Below are positions 10,273 to 21,095 of a stretch of DNA of 64,000 nt, piece by piece (the first letter of the stretch is position 1; every line of letters starts with the position of its first letter). The stretch is from a virus. A program made the position numbers and the translations under genes. The notes under the pieces were generated by a model that saw only the letters and a list, made by a program, of their open reading frames with translations, was not told the origin of the DNA and made no database searches. The stretch spans positions 248,001 through 312,000 of IMG/VR virus record IMGVR_UViG_3300031884_000002. One strand, 5' to 3'.

Positions 10273-11901
10273 ATGGCATTTGATTTATTAACAAAAGTAT
10301 CGAGATTAGTCAATGGACAACGATACACAAGTACTGATTTAGGAAGTACACAAGAAGCATATCAGTCATCCATTCAAATGGGAATTGGAGAAATATGGGC
10401 GCAAGATAATACACTTCCAAGTTCAAGTTTGCCATTTTCAGGAAGTTCATCTCCAAATACAATATTAACCAGTGGAAGTTTAAAATATTGGTATAGGTGG
10501 GGATTGACGCTTGATAATAGTGCAACTGCAACTGGAAGTTCGGTTTGGTTTTTTACGTCTCCATCGGGTTCGGCTGGAGGAATTGGTGGTCAATTAATTG
10601 ACCCCGGCCAACAAACTAATTTTATAAGTCCAAAATACGGTATTCCGGGTATTTCTGGATTTAAATCAGAAGATTCTCCTCCCGGATATGCAGTGACTAT
10701 AAACAGTTCATCCAACGATGTCAGTTTTGGATTCGTTAATCCAAACAGTTTTCCATATCAATTCGATTATAAAACCGGAGTACTTGAGTTTACTTCGACT
10801 ATAATACCATCAGGAAGTTTATATGCAACAGTATATCAATATAACGGACAATTTTTATCGGCGGCATTAACCAATATTACATGTAGTACAATTAATGCAA
10901 CCTCTTTTACAGGAAGCCATTTTGGAACTAGTAGTTATGCCATAACTGCATCATACATTTCAGGAAGTAATTCAGTATCTTCATCATATGCCACAACTTC
11001 GTCATACGCATTAACAAGCGGAGGTGGAGGAACAACTTTAGTTACCGGTTCAACATATCCTATTACATCAAGTTGGTCGATTACATCTAGTTATTCATTG
11101 TTGAGTTTATCGGCATCATATTTTAGTGGCTCAATTTCAAATGCGGTTACTGCTATAACTTCGTCGTTCTCATATTATGCTATTTCATCATCATATTCGG
11201 CAACCTCATCATATACAAGTTCATTATATACAACAAGTTCATTATCATCATCATTTGCATCCAGTTCCATTTCATCTAGTTATGCATTAACTGCATCCTA
11301 CGTTGCAACAAGTTCCGGAGTTATGGGAGGAACTTTAAATTATATACCTATGTGGTCTGGAAATACAGCATTGTCATCCAGTAATATTTATTTAACTGGA
11401 AGTAATATTGGAATAAATACAATTTCACCTTCATATTCAGTTCAAATAAGCGGAACATTTGCACCAGTTGGAGATGCGATATATTCACTTGGAAGTTCCA
11501 CCAATAGATTTAACACGTTATACGCACAATCAACCACCGTTGGAGCATTCTTTGAAGTTGGATTAAGAACTGAGGGGGTTGGAATAAATCCAACCGGAAC
11601 TATTGTAATATGGAAAAAGGGAAAATTGGAACCATCTACAATAGAAGAAGATGAAATGGTAATGGGAGTATTAAAAGAAGGAAAAGATGAACCTATAATT
11701 TTAGGAGCCGAGCCTATTCTGGTAACTGGAAAAGTAGAAGAAGGAGATTATATAGTAACAAGTAATAAAAAAGGACATGGAAAAGCAGTAAAACGAGGAA
11801 TGGTATTTAAAAAGGATTTATTTGGAAAAGTTATAGCTCAAGCATTGGAAGCATCAGATAAAGATAGTAATTTAATAAAAGCGATGATTCGGAAATTTTA
11901 A
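10273..11901 (+). CDS. Tail fibre with G2-like C-terminal domain (542 aa)
   Basis: The N-terminal 200 residues look like an anchor. Residues 205-345 are TASY/SSYA repeats. The last 130 residues form a compact, charged domain with DEPIILGAEPILVTGKVEEG and a GKVIAQALE stretch, ending in IKAMIRKF. This C-terminal domain is shared with the next gene. It resembles the chaperone or peptidase_G2-type ends of other phage fibres, some of which cleave themselves after assembly. Whether this one does is not shown by any residue I can identify with confidence. The N-terminal anchor differs from its neighbours. Confidence 0.65.
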   Translation: MAFDLLTKVSRLVNGQRYTSTDLGSTQEAYQSSIQMGIGEIWAQDNTLPSSSLPFSGSSSPNTILTSGSLKYWYRWGLTLDNSATATGSSVWFFTSPSGSAGGIGGQLIDPGQQTNFISPKYGIPGISGFKSEDSPPGYAVTINSSSNDVSFGFVNPNSFPYQFDYKTGVLEFTSTIIPSGSLYATVYQYNGQFLSAALTNITCSTINATSFTGSHFGTSSYAITASYISGSNSVSSSYATTSSYALTSGGGGTTLVTGSTYPITSSWSITSSYSLLSLSASYFSGSISNAVTAITSSFSYYAISSSYSATSSYTSSLYTTSSLSSSFASSSISSSYALTASYVATSSGVMGGTLNYIPMWSGNTALSSSNIYLTGSNIGINTISPSYSVQISGTFAPVGDAIYSLGSSTNRFNTLYAQSTTVGAFFEVGLRTEGVGINPTGTIVIWKKGKLEPSTIEEDEMVMGVLKEGKDEPIILGAEPILVTGKVEEGDYIVTSNKKGHGKAVKRGMVFKKDLFGKVIAQALEASDKDSNLIKAMIRKF

Positions 11902-11933
11902 TTAAAATCTATATTTTATATAAAATAAATCTA

Positions 11934-11941
11934 TATTTATA
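11934..11941 (+). promoter_or_regulatory. Late-type octamer TATTTATA
   Basis: It lies 22 nt before the ATG at 11964; AGAAAG lies between them as a possible ribosome binding site. This is one of the longer spacings in the set. Confidence 0.5.
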
Positions 11942-11963
11942 TAAAAGAAAGCAATAAAATATT

Positions 11964-14900
11964 ATGGCAGTAATTCAAACTATTAATGGTAATATATTAA
12001 CAACTGGGTCGTTAAATATAGCAGCAACACAATCGATTGGACTATCGTTAGGAGCAACTCCGTATTTATATTTAACGTCTTCAAAAATAGGAATTGGAAA
12101 CAATCTTAATCCTCAATATTCACTAGATACTACCGGAGATAATAACGTATCAGGAAATTATAGAGTCGGTGGTAACATTTTGTCGGACAATAACAGAAAC
12201 ATATTTGCCGCTTCAATTTCATCAAGTAATAGCGTATGGGTAGCTGGTTCCGTAACCGCTCCGTCATTCACTGGTAGCTTTAGTGGGTCAATAGGAACAG
12301 CCGCATATGCATCATCTTCTACATATGCTCAGACCGCAAGTTATTTAAGTGGTTCTTATGCATTTGTAACTTCACTCACATCATCTGGTATTTATGATAC
12401 TGGAAATGCATATATAGGTGGTAATTTAACTCTTTCTGGAAATTTTACAATGCAAGGTTCTGGGTCAGTTGTAAACATTACTTCCAGTGCAGTTGATATT
12501 GGAACAAATGTAATTTTAGTTAATGCATATTCTCCATTTCAACGATATGCCGGTATTTCTGCAATTGATAGCGGTAGCGCAACACCAGCCAGCAGTTCTC
12601 TTTTATGGGACAGTTTAAAAAATAGATGGATATTCCAAGGTGATGCTGGAGTATATGGAGCTATTCAATCAAGTTCAGTTATAATCGGAGGTCCAGTAAG
12701 TTCAATAGGAAACGAAACTCAGTTAACTCAAAACACAATTCCTAAAGCTTTAACCGGATTAAATATTGGGGATTCATTATTAACTGATAATGGAACTATA
12801 TTAAATTACGCTGGAACAGGATTTTCTGCAAGTTATATTACAGTTGCAAATACCATATCAGCATCGGCATTATCAAGTAATACATTAAGTACAAATACAA
12901 CATATGCCACAACTGTTAATGCGACTAGTATTACTGCAAGTGGCATATCTGGGGTAACTTCTATATCAGCAACTAGTATTACGGCATCTTTATTAGGAAC
13001 AGCAAGCTGGGCAAATAATGCAGTTACTGCATATACCGCTTCATTCGTTAATGCTGGAAATATTACACTTGGAACTTTATCAAACTCCGTATTGCCATCC
13101 CAAATAAATGTTACCGGTGTAACCGCATCACTATTAGGGACATCTAGTTGGTCTACTTATTCATTATCAAGTTCAATTGGAATAAATACTTCAGCACAAG
13201 TTAATTATTTAACATTTGTTGTAAATACCGGGTCTAATCAAGCGTTAAATACAAATCAATTATTAAATTACAATTCTGCAACAAATAAATTATATTCTTA
13301 TATAGTTTCGTCGTCTGGAATAACAACTCCCGAAATCAGCGGTCCTAACGGTTCGCAGATTGATATGAATAACGGACTGTTACAAGACAGTGCCGCAACA
13401 AATACTTCTTTGAATTGGAATACTAGAACATTAGTAGGATATGGAGGAACGGCAATTACAGTAGATTGGACTAACAGATTTTTAAGTGGAAGTTGGTATT
13501 TATCTGGTTCAATTACAGGTTCAGTTGCGGGTACTTCTAGCTGGTCAACATATTCATTATATGATAGTATTGTTACGGCATCTGCCAATCAAAATTATTA
13601 TATCGAAATGGTATCGGGAAGTTCTGGGTCTCAACTTACATATACTGATTTATTATTAACGTTTAATCCTTCAACTAATGTTTTAATATCACCAACTATA
13701 AGTTCTTCTTTATTCACTGGTTCTCAGATAAATATCAATGGATTGAGCGGTTCTGTTGCTATTCTAAATAGTTTAAGTATTGGTAATACATTATTTACAC
13801 CATCATTAATCAATACATCTGGGGGTGGCTCAACATTTACTGCAAGTGTTGGCTCCGGTGCTAATGGAAGCCAATTACAATTAAAAGCCGGAAATGGAAC
13901 AGGATTTGCTTCATTAACTACATCTAATGGTGGGTTATATGTCGATGGTAATGGTAATATATCGGCTTCCAATTCTTTATATTCTGGAAATGCTACCATA
14001 ACTACATTAACCGCTTCAACCGAATTAGTATCAACTTTACTTGTAACTAGTACATTAACTTCTCCTACTGTAAGTGCTTCTTTATTTACCGGTTCTCAAA
14101 TAATAGTAACCAGTACAACATCGTCTTTCACTGGTTCTTTAGTTGGAGCATTAATTGGTACTTCTAGTTGGGCTAACAATGCAACTTCGGCTAGTTATTC
14201 AAAACTTTCAACAACTGCATCATATGCATTAAATAGTTCATATCCTGATATTACTGATATATCCGGCCAGTTCGTTGGTATATTTAATTCAAATCCAAAA
14301 TCTCCATTGGATGTTGTTGGAAATATAAGTTTAACTGGAATGTTAATTAACACTGCTAGTTCTTTAGTATCTGGAAATAGCAATTTTATTGGAACTGGTG
14401 CTGGGGCAGGAAATCCAAGCGTAATACAAAGTAATTTTATAGGATTGAATGCAGGTAGCGGAGCAACAACATCAAATTATAGTAATTTTATTGGAACTGC
14501 CGCTGGATTTAATTCTAGCAATACTCCATACAGTAATTTTATAGGAGTTCAAGCTGGAGCTAACTCTACTAATGCAAATAGTAGTAACTTTATAGGTTAT
14601 TATGCAGGACAAATTACTCCATATGCAGTTGGAAGTAATTTTTTAGGTTATCAAGCTGGATTAACTGCTACTTCTGCAAGTAATAGCAATTTTATAGGTT
14701 ATAATGCCGGTAATGCGGCAGCTACTGCAAATAATAGTATTTTTATTGGAAATAGTGCAGGACAAAATGATACTGTAAATAACATATCAAATACGGGGTC
14801 TTCCATTCTTATTGGTGATTATACATCAACAAAAGGATTTTCTAATAGTATAGCAATAGGACGTGGAACATCTAACACAGCATCGGCACAATTAAACTTA

Positions 14901-16790
14901 GGAAACTTAATTTGGGTTAATGGTATTTATACTGGTTCTGCTACATATTCTCAATCGGTAATTGGAGGTAAAGTTGGTATTGGATTAACTACTCCTGTTA
15001 ACTCATTAGATGTAATAGGAAATATTTCATGTTCGGTAATTACTGCATCATTACATTTCGGAACTTCTAGTTATGCATTTACATCAAGTTGGGCATTAAA
15101 TGCTGTTAATGGAGGAACTACATTAGTAACTGGCTCAACATATCCGATAACTTCAAGTTGGTCTAATAATTCAGTTTCATCTAGTTATTCATCAACTTCA
15201 TCTTACATTGGACTTGGAAGTACTGGATATGTTCCTATTTGGAATGGAAATACATTAACTTCTACAAGTTCAATTTATCAATCGGGAAGCAATGTTGGTA
15301 TAGGAACACTTACTCCATCTCAACCATTATCAGTAAATGGAAATCTATATGTCAATGGAAACATAGTCGCCGTTACTACTTCTGGCACTGGAACAACCGG
15401 AATAGGTACTGGTGCAGGAGGGTTATCGCAAAATGCATCATATTCCAATTTCATGGGATACAATTCTGGTGGTTCTGCCACAAGTGCATCTTATAGTAAT
15501 ATGTTAGGATATTATTCAGGAGTTAATGCAACTAACGCAAGTGGTAGTAATTTTATAGGTTATTATGCTGGAAGTAATGCATCTAATTCTAATAATAGTA
15601 ACTTCATTGGATATCAGGTAGGGTTTAATGCAACTAACGCAAATGGTAGTAATTTTATAGGTTATATAGCCGGAAACAATGCAAATAATGCTTCGCAAAG
15701 TAACTTCATTGGATATAGCGCAGGAGGTTCCGCAACAACTTCAAATGCGGCATTATCTAATTTTATAGGTTATTATGCTGGATATAATTCCTCTACTGCT
15801 AATAATTCTATATTCATTGGAAGTGGGTCTGGATATAATGATACTGTAAATAATAGTACTGGTGGATCGTCAATTTTAATTGGCGATAATACTTCTACTA
15901 AAGGATTTAGTAATAGTATAGCGATTGGTAAAGGAACTGCAAACTCAGCCTCGGCTCAATTTAACATTGGTAATTTGTTAATTGGTAATGGTATTTATAC
16001 GGGAGGAACTCCATCGACAGCATCCGTTATAGGTGGTAGAATTGGTATTGGAACTTTTAATCCGGTTAACGCATTAGATGTGATAGGTAACATTTCATGT
16101 TCTGTAATAACCGCATCATTATTTTTAGGAACAGCATCGTGGTCTAACAATGCAATTACTGCTTCCTATTCATCAACTTCTAGTTATTCAATTGCATCTG
16201 CCAATGCATTTATACAAAATGGTAATAGTTTTGGTGCCGCAGCAGTTTTAGGAACTAACGATGGAAATATATTATCCATCAAAACAAATGGCTCAATTCG
16301 TTTAACGTTTGATACAGGTTCAACGGCTGGTATTACGGCATCTGCAAACGTTGTTCCCATCACTGACAATTTATATACATTGGGGTCGGCAGGAGCAAGA
16401 TTCTCTGGATTGTATGCTACTCAAACAACCATCGGCGCTTTATTTGAAACTGGATTAAAAACCGAAGGAATAAACAAATATTCAACCGGTACGGTTTTAA
16501 TTTGGGAAGGCGGCAAACTCAAACCATGTTATAAAGAATTGGATGCTAGAGTAACCGGAGTATCTCAATATGGAAAAGACGAACCAATCATAATGGGAGC
16601 AGAACCTATATTAGTCACTGGAGAAATCCAAGAAGGAGATTGGCTGGTAACTAGTAATAAAGAAGGACACGCAACTGGAATATCTATGGAATCATCTCCC
16701 TCGGCAATTTATGGAAAAGTCATAGCCCAAGCACTTGAATCTGGAAACGGAACTTCGTATATTATTAAAGCAATGATTAGAAAAATGTAA
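11964..16790 (+). CDS. Giant fibre with YadA-head-like arrays (1608 aa)
   Basis: The order is: a collar-type start (about 1-60), TASY/SSW repeats, a first array of SNFIGYxAG units (about 805-970), a KLDV-type collar with ISCSVITAS, a second SNFIGYxAG array (about 1145-1325), a second collar, and the same 130-residue C-terminal domain as the previous gene (DEPIIMGAEPILVTGE, ending IKAMIRKM). The IG..AG units resemble the head repeats of trimeric autotransporter adhesins, which stack as a left-handed beta roll. No signal peptide or membrane anchor is present, so this is a phage fibre and not a bacterial autotransporter. The double array-plus-collar block suggests internal duplication. Confidence 0.7.
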   Translation: MAVIQTINGNILTTGSLNIAATQSIGLSLGATPYLYLTSSKIGIGNNLNPQYSLDTTGDNNVSGNYRVGGNILSDNNRNIFAASISSSNSVWVAGSVTAPSFTGSFSGSIGTAAYASSSTYAQTASYLSGSYAFVTSLTSSGIYDTGNAYIGGNLTLSGNFTMQGSGSVVNITSSAVDIGTNVILVNAYSPFQRYAGISAIDSGSATPASSSLLWDSLKNRWIFQGDAGVYGAIQSSSVIIGGPVSSIGNETQLTQNTIPKALTGLNIGDSLLTDNGTILNYAGTGFSASYITVANTISASALSSNTLSTNTTYATTVNATSITASGISGVTSISATSITASLLGTASWANNAVTAYTASFVNAGNITLGTLSNSVLPSQINVTGVTASLLGTSSWSTYSLSSSIGINTSAQVNYLTFVVNTGSNQALNTNQLLNYNSATNKLYSYIVSSSGITTPEISGPNGSQIDMNNGLLQDSAATNTSLNWNTRTLVGYGGTAITVDWTNRFLSGSWYLSGSITGSVAGTSSWSTYSLYDSIVTASANQNYYIEMVSGSSGSQLTYTDLLLTFNPSTNVLISPTISSSLFTGSQININGLSGSVAILNSLSIGNTLFTPSLINTSGGGSTFTASVGSGANGSQLQLKAGNGTGFASLTTSNGGLYVDGNGNISASNSLYSGNATITTLTASTELVSTLLVTSTLTSPTVSASLFTGSQIIVTSTTSSFTGSLVGALIGTSSWANNATSASYSKLSTTASYALNSSYPDITDISGQFVGIFNSNPKSPLDVVGNISLTGMLINTASSLVSGNSNFIGTGAGAGNPSVIQSNFIGLNAGSGATTSNYSNFIGTAAGFNSSNTPYSNFIGVQAGANSTNANSSNFIGYYAGQITPYAVGSNFLGYQAGLTATSASNSNFIGYNAGNAAATANNSIFIGNSAGQNDTVNNISNTGSSILIGDYTSTKGFSNSIAIGRGTSNTASAQLNLGNLIWVNGIYTGSATYSQSVIGGKVGIGLTTPVNSLDVIGNISCSVITASLHFGTSSYAFTSSWALNAVNGGTTLVTGSTYPITSSWSNNSVSSSYSSTSSYIGLGSTGYVPIWNGNTLTSTSSIYQSGSNVGIGTLTPSQPLSVNGNLYVNGNIVAVTTSGTGTTGIGTGAGGLSQNASYSNFMGYNSGGSATSASYSNMLGYYSGVNATNASGSNFIGYYAGSNASNSNNSNFIGYQVGFNATNANGSNFIGYIAGNNANNASQSNFIGYSAGGSATTSNAALSNFIGYYAGYNSSTANNSIFIGSGSGYNDTVNNSTGGSSILIGDNTSTKGFSNSIAIGKGTANSASAQFNIGNLLIGNGIYTGGTPSTASVIGGRIGIGTFNPVNALDVIGNISCSVITASLFLGTASWSNNAITASYSSTSSYSIASANAFIQNGNSFGAAAVLGTNDGNILSIKTNGSIRLTFDTGSTAGITASANVVPITDNLYTLGSAGARFSGLYATQTTIGALFETGLKTEGINKYSTGTVLIWEGGKLKPCYKELDARVTGVSQYGKDEPIIMGAEPILVTGEIQEGDWLVTSNKEGHATGISMESSPSAIYGKVIAQALESGNGTSYIIKAMIRKM
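14379..14867 (+). repeat. First IG..AG (YadA-head-like) coding array
   Basis: Seven or more units of about 23 codons, each with SNFIG and a following AG, ending in a SIAIG unit. Probably a stacked beta-roll shaft. Confidence 0.65.
15399..15935 (+). repeat. Second IG..AG coding array
   Basis: A second block of SNFIGYxAG units in the same gene, also ending with GFSNSIAIGKGT. It is close in sequence and order to the first block, which points to duplication of the whole array and collar. Confidence 0.65.
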
Positions 16791-16825
16791 TGTAAGTTAT
16801 ATCAATTTAAGTTTTGATAAATTGA

Positions 16826-16833
16826 TATTTATA
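16826..16833 (+). promoter_or_regulatory. Late-type octamer TATTTATA
   Basis: It lies 4 nt before the ATG at 16838, with no Shine-Dalgarno-like sequence in between. Confidence 0.5.
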
Positions 16834-16837
16834 TTAT

Positions 16838-19800
16838 ATGGCAAGAATAGTAACAAATAATAGTAACATTGCTTCAACCGGTAGCGTGCTAATTTCAGCA
16901 TCTGGATCTACCTCAATGATAGTCAATGGTATATCTTCTTTATTTGTTACCACATCATCAATCGGAGTGCTGAATACAACGCCATTTTATACGGTTGATA
17001 TTTCCGGATCAATAAATGCAAATAGTCATTATTCAAGCGGAAGTTTAGTTATAGATGTTAATTCAAATGTATCTGCATCATTAGTTAAAGTGAATAATTT
17101 AAGTTCCAGTGGAATTATATTTTATGATGGAACTAAATTAGTAAACAATTCAAGCAGTTTATATTGGAATAATTCTACATTTCAATTAGGAATTGGAACT
17201 TCAAGTTTAAATGCAATAGTACATATCAATTCTAATAATTCTGGAAATAGTAATTTTTTAACTGAAAAAATTGCAGGTCAAATATGTTATTCTTTAACTC
17301 CATGGACTAATCAAGTTTATATTGGTGCCGGAACTTATTATAAAGGAAGTTCATGGATTACGCAAAATAGTGGAAATCCACAATATCAATTATTTAGTTT
17401 ATTTCCTGGTACTGGCGTTACATGGTATGCCAATGGAGCAATGTCAAATCCAGTAACTCAAACTGTTACGTTGTGGAATGATAGTGGAAGTTGGGTTGGT
17501 AATATAAATAATATAACTACAACTTCCAGTAATTTTTTAGCACTTGATGGTATAAATTACTTTCAATATGTTCCAACTGGTTCTTTACAATTTCCGGATT
17601 TATATTTTACAAGCAGCGTTGCAACTGGAAGTGATTCGGTTATGGGTATTTGGCAAAGCGTTGCAACTGGAAGTTCATATGGAATTTTAATAAACGCTAT
17701 ATCATTGAGTAGTGGAAATGCAATAGCTATTAGTGCAAGTGCCGGAAGTATTATCGCAAGTTCATTTACGGGTAGTTTTTCAGGAACTTCCTCATATTCT
17801 AACAATTCCGCCACTGCATCTATATTACTTGGTAGTGTTGTATCGGCATCATATTCCAATACTTCTAGTTATGCATTTACATCAAGTAATTTCAATGGTA
17901 ATTCCATTACTTTAAATTCTACCACATACACAACAAATTCAATTCAATCCAACATTGGTGCAGCGGGAGGTGGATACTCAATTGTTAATGCTGGCGGAAG
18001 CAATAAAGTTTCACAATTAACACTTACTGCCGGAACAACAACTATTCCTGGTATCGCACAATTTAGTAATATTAGTGGTAGCACAGTTGGTATTGATAGC
18101 AATGGAAATTTAAGTGCATCATATAATATTTATGTAAGCGGCTCAATTACTGGTTCAATTACAACTGCTTCATATGCCACATTAGCCGCAACTGCTTCAT
18201 ATTTTAGTGGATCTATTTCTAATGCTATCAATGCAATAACTGCATCATATCTTACTGGTTCTAATTCTATATTAAATAGTTTAACCGCATCCAATGAAAC
18301 TGTTACTAATTTAAATGCTTCAAATATTGTATTGACAAATTATATTCAGAATACTGGTAATACCGCTACAAATTCTAATATAATTGGTAATGGTGCTGGT
18401 GTGGGTTCAACCGGTGGTTCAAACAATTTCATCGGACAAAGTGCTGGTAACTCTGCTGGTGCTTCTAACTATGCAAACTTCATCGGTGTATCTGCTGGAA
18501 CAAGTGTAAATAGCGCAAGTTATAGCAATTTTATTGGTTATAATGCGGGTGGTTATGCTACCAATTCCAGCCAAAGTAATTTTATAGGTTTCAATGCTGG
18601 CGCATCATCTACCAATGCCTATAATAGTAATTTTATTGGTTATCGAGCCGGTGGAAGTGCTACTCACTTTAATAATGCTATAGCAATTGGCTATCAAGCC
18701 GGATATGGCGAAGGTGTTAATAATAGTGCTAGTAATTCCTCTATATTAATTGGTGACTATACCTTAGCCAATGGGTTTAAAGATAGTATAACTATTGGTA
18801 AAGGTACACAGAATAGTGCTAATAACCAATTAAATATTGGTAATAGTTTATTTATCAATGGTATATATTCAGGTTCTTCAACTACTTCAACTCCACAACT
18901 TAATTTAACAGTAGGTATTGGAACTAATGCACCCGTAAATGCTTTAGATGTTATTGGTAATATTTCTTGTAGTGTAATAACCGCATCCTTACATTATGGA
19001 ACGTCCTCATATTCTAATTATTCGGCCACTGCATCTTATTATTCGGGTTCTATATCAAATGCTACATCTGCTTCATACGCATTAACATCATCATATGCAT
19101 CAAATGTTATATTATTGGTAACTGCTTCAACCTATCCAATAACTTCAAGTTGGGCAATTACCTCCAGCATTTCTCAAAACTTATTTAATCCACTCACGGC
19201 AAGTATAATTGGATTTGGAGGCATAAATATAAATGCCACTGGTTCTATAACAATTGGAAATGCGGTAGCAAGTAGCATTGGTACAAGTGTAAACATTCAA
19301 TCATTAAGTAGTGGAACTGGAAATATTAATTTAACGGCTGGATCATATGGTAATGGAGGTCAGTTTAATTTATATTCTGACAGTGGATTACTTCTATTGT
19401 CTTCTAGTAATGGAACTGGACCACTTTTTAACTGGAATAATGGCAATTTAAATATTAATAAAATAGTTAGTGCGTCTAATTTTCAAGGTCCACTTACAGG
19501 TTCTGTGATTGGAACCGCAAGTTGGGCTACGAATGTAGTAAATGGAAGTTCATACAATAATACATCGAGCGCATTATTAATTAGTGGATCAATTGGAAAT
19601 ATATTAAATGTTTATGGAAATATATCATCTTCAAATGTAAGTGCATCTGGATTTTTTGTAAATGGGGCTACCAATACAGTAGGAAGTTCATATCCAGTAT
19701 ACGTCGGAGTAAAAACCAGTGCTGGTGCATTAGTATATTCCATTGCAAGTGATCCTGGTAATTTCACTAGGATTTATACTGGGCCAAGTGGATTATCACT

Positions 19801-21076
19801 GGGAGCAGCCAATTTAGTGGAAGATAAAAACAGTCCTTCAGCAGATAATTATTATGGAGAAAGTACGGATGGAGGAGGATTTTATTTCAGAGGACAGGGA
19901 ACTTTTAGTTTTGGAAATCAATCAGCTCCGTCAATTTATACCCTCGGTTCCAGTGGAAAAGTAGGAATAAATAATAATACTACGCAGATTAATTCATTAG
20001 ATGTGACGGGTAATATATCTTGCTCGGTAATTTCTGCATCATTAAATGGAACTGCATCATGGGCTACTAACGTAGTTAATTCATCAGCAACTTCGAGTGC
20101 ATTATTAGTATCAAGTTCAATTGGTAATATTATTATAAGTCAAAGTTTAATAGTAAACACAAGCCCAACCAGTTCAATTCCAGCATTAAATGTAGAAAGT
20201 TATTGGACCGGCTTAAGTTCTACTTCATATGGAACTTTAATACAAGGAGTTGTTAACTGGACTGGTTCTTCTATTAATAATTCTAATCAATATTTATTAA
20301 ACTTACAAAGTTTCAATCCGGCATCATCTCCTAATAACAACCAATTCAAAGTGGCTGCTGGTGGAAGTATAACAATGGGTTCCACTAATCAACCATGTAT
20401 GATGCAATTTGGTAATTCTATACTTCAATTTAGTGCCAATGGTGGAAGTACAGTTGATATGGAACTTGCAACTAATGGAGGAACAACATTAAACATCGGG
20501 AGTGGATTTACATTTGGATGGTCAAGTACTGCTGCTGCTGGGGGATTGGTGGGAGTTGATACCAGATTAGTTAGGGATGCAGCAAACACTATCGGACAAC
20601 GTAACGGAGGAACAACTTCTTCATTGGTCCCCCAATCATATAATTTATATAATTATTATAATACCGCAACTGATAAACAATATCTTTCTCATTATTGGAC
20701 AGGTTCAAATTTTTATATACAAATAATAGCAACCGGCTCAGTAACAGGTTCGTCTAATATTAACCTCGTAACTAGTGGTTCCGTAATAGTAAGTTCAAAC
20801 TTAATCATTAACAGTATATCAAAACAAACTGGAAGCTATGCATTAAAATCAACCGATGCAACTGTACTGATGAGCGGCAGTTCTGCATTAAGTGCTTCTT
20901 TACCATTGACCAGTACAGTTCCCATTGGTATTGAATATACTATAAAAAATCTATCAACTTATCCGGTTATAATTACTGGAAGTAATCCGATTGACAATCA
21001 ATCAAACCAAATAATAACCAGTCAATATACATCAGTCACAATTCAATCAGATGGTACTAATTGGTGGATTCTATAA
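16838..21076 (+). CDS. Giant fibre with IG..AG array and different tip (1412 aa)
   Basis: It is built like the preceding fibre: an N-terminal collar, TASY repeats, one SNFIGYxAG array (about residues 510-655), the NALDVIGN-ISCSVITAS collar, and a further KLDV-type collar near residue 1050. Its C-terminus is different. The final 60 residues (VPIGIEYTIKN, then SVTIQSDGTNWWIL) match a closing motif found in many phage tail proteins and lack the G2-like domain. The two large fibres therefore share shafts but carry different tips. The octamer 4 nt before the start suggests its own late promoter. Confidence 0.7.
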   Translation: MARIVTNNSNIASTGSVLISASGSTSMIVNGISSLFVTTSSIGVLNTTPFYTVDISGSINANSHYSSGSLVIDVNSNVSASLVKVNNLSSSGIIFYDGTKLVNNSSSLYWNNSTFQLGIGTSSLNAIVHINSNNSGNSNFLTEKIAGQICYSLTPWTNQVYIGAGTYYKGSSWITQNSGNPQYQLFSLFPGTGVTWYANGAMSNPVTQTVTLWNDSGSWVGNINNITTTSSNFLALDGINYFQYVPTGSLQFPDLYFTSSVATGSDSVMGIWQSVATGSSYGILINAISLSSGNAIAISASAGSIIASSFTGSFSGTSSYSNNSATASILLGSVVSASYSNTSSYAFTSSNFNGNSITLNSTTYTTNSIQSNIGAAGGGYSIVNAGGSNKVSQLTLTAGTTTIPGIAQFSNISGSTVGIDSNGNLSASYNIYVSGSITGSITTASYATLAATASYFSGSISNAINAITASYLTGSNSILNSLTASNETVTNLNASNIVLTNYIQNTGNTATNSNIIGNGAGVGSTGGSNNFIGQSAGNSAGASNYANFIGVSAGTSVNSASYSNFIGYNAGGYATNSSQSNFIGFNAGASSTNAYNSNFIGYRAGGSATHFNNAIAIGYQAGYGEGVNNSASNSSILIGDYTLANGFKDSITIGKGTQNSANNQLNIGNSLFINGIYSGSSTTSTPQLNLTVGIGTNAPVNALDVIGNISCSVITASLHYGTSSYSNYSATASYYSGSISNATSASYALTSSYASNVILLVTASTYPITSSWAITSSISQNLFNPLTASIIGFGGININATGSITIGNAVASSIGTSVNIQSLSSGTGNINLTAGSYGNGGQFNLYSDSGLLLLSSSNGTGPLFNWNNGNLNINKIVSASNFQGPLTGSVIGTASWATNVVNGSSYNNTSSALLISGSIGNILNVYGNISSSNVSASGFFVNGATNTVGSSYPVYVGVKTSAGALVYSIASDPGNFTRIYTGPSGLSLGAANLVEDKNSPSADNYYGESTDGGGFYFRGQGTFSFGNQSAPSIYTLGSSGKVGINNNTTQINSLDVTGNISCSVISASLNGTASWATNVVNSSATSSALLVSSSIGNIIISQSLIVNTSPTSSIPALNVESYWTGLSSTSYGTLIQGVVNWTGSSINNSNQYLLNLQSFNPASSPNNNQFKVAAGGSITMGSTNQPCMMQFGNSILQFSANGGSTVDMELATNGGTTLNIGSGFTFGWSSTAAAGGLVGVDTRLVRDAANTIGQRNGGTTSSLVPQSYNLYNYYNTATDKQYLSHYWTGSNFYIQIIATGSVTGSSNINLVTSGSVIVSSNLIINSISKQTGSYALKSTDATVLMSGSSALSASLPLTSTVPIGIEYTIKNLSTYPVIITGSNPIDNQSNQIITSQYTSVTIQSDGTNWWIL
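18371..18805 (+). repeat. IG..AG coding array in third large fibre
   Basis: Six or so SNFIGxxAG units followed by AIAIGYQAG and a DSITIG unit. It is homologous to the two arrays in the previous gene. Confidence 0.65.
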
Positions 21077-21084
21077 TTTTACAA

Positions 21085-21092
21085 TATTTATA
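21085..21092 (+). promoter_or_regulatory. Late-type octamer TATTTATA
   Basis: It lies 3 nt before the ATG at 21096. Confidence 0.5.
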
Positions 21093-21095
21093 ATT

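Noticed and set aside
14379-15935. Trimeric autotransporter adhesin (bacterial gene)
   Set aside because: There is no signal peptide or membrane anchor, and the gene lies in a phage fibre cluster with a phage-type C-terminus.
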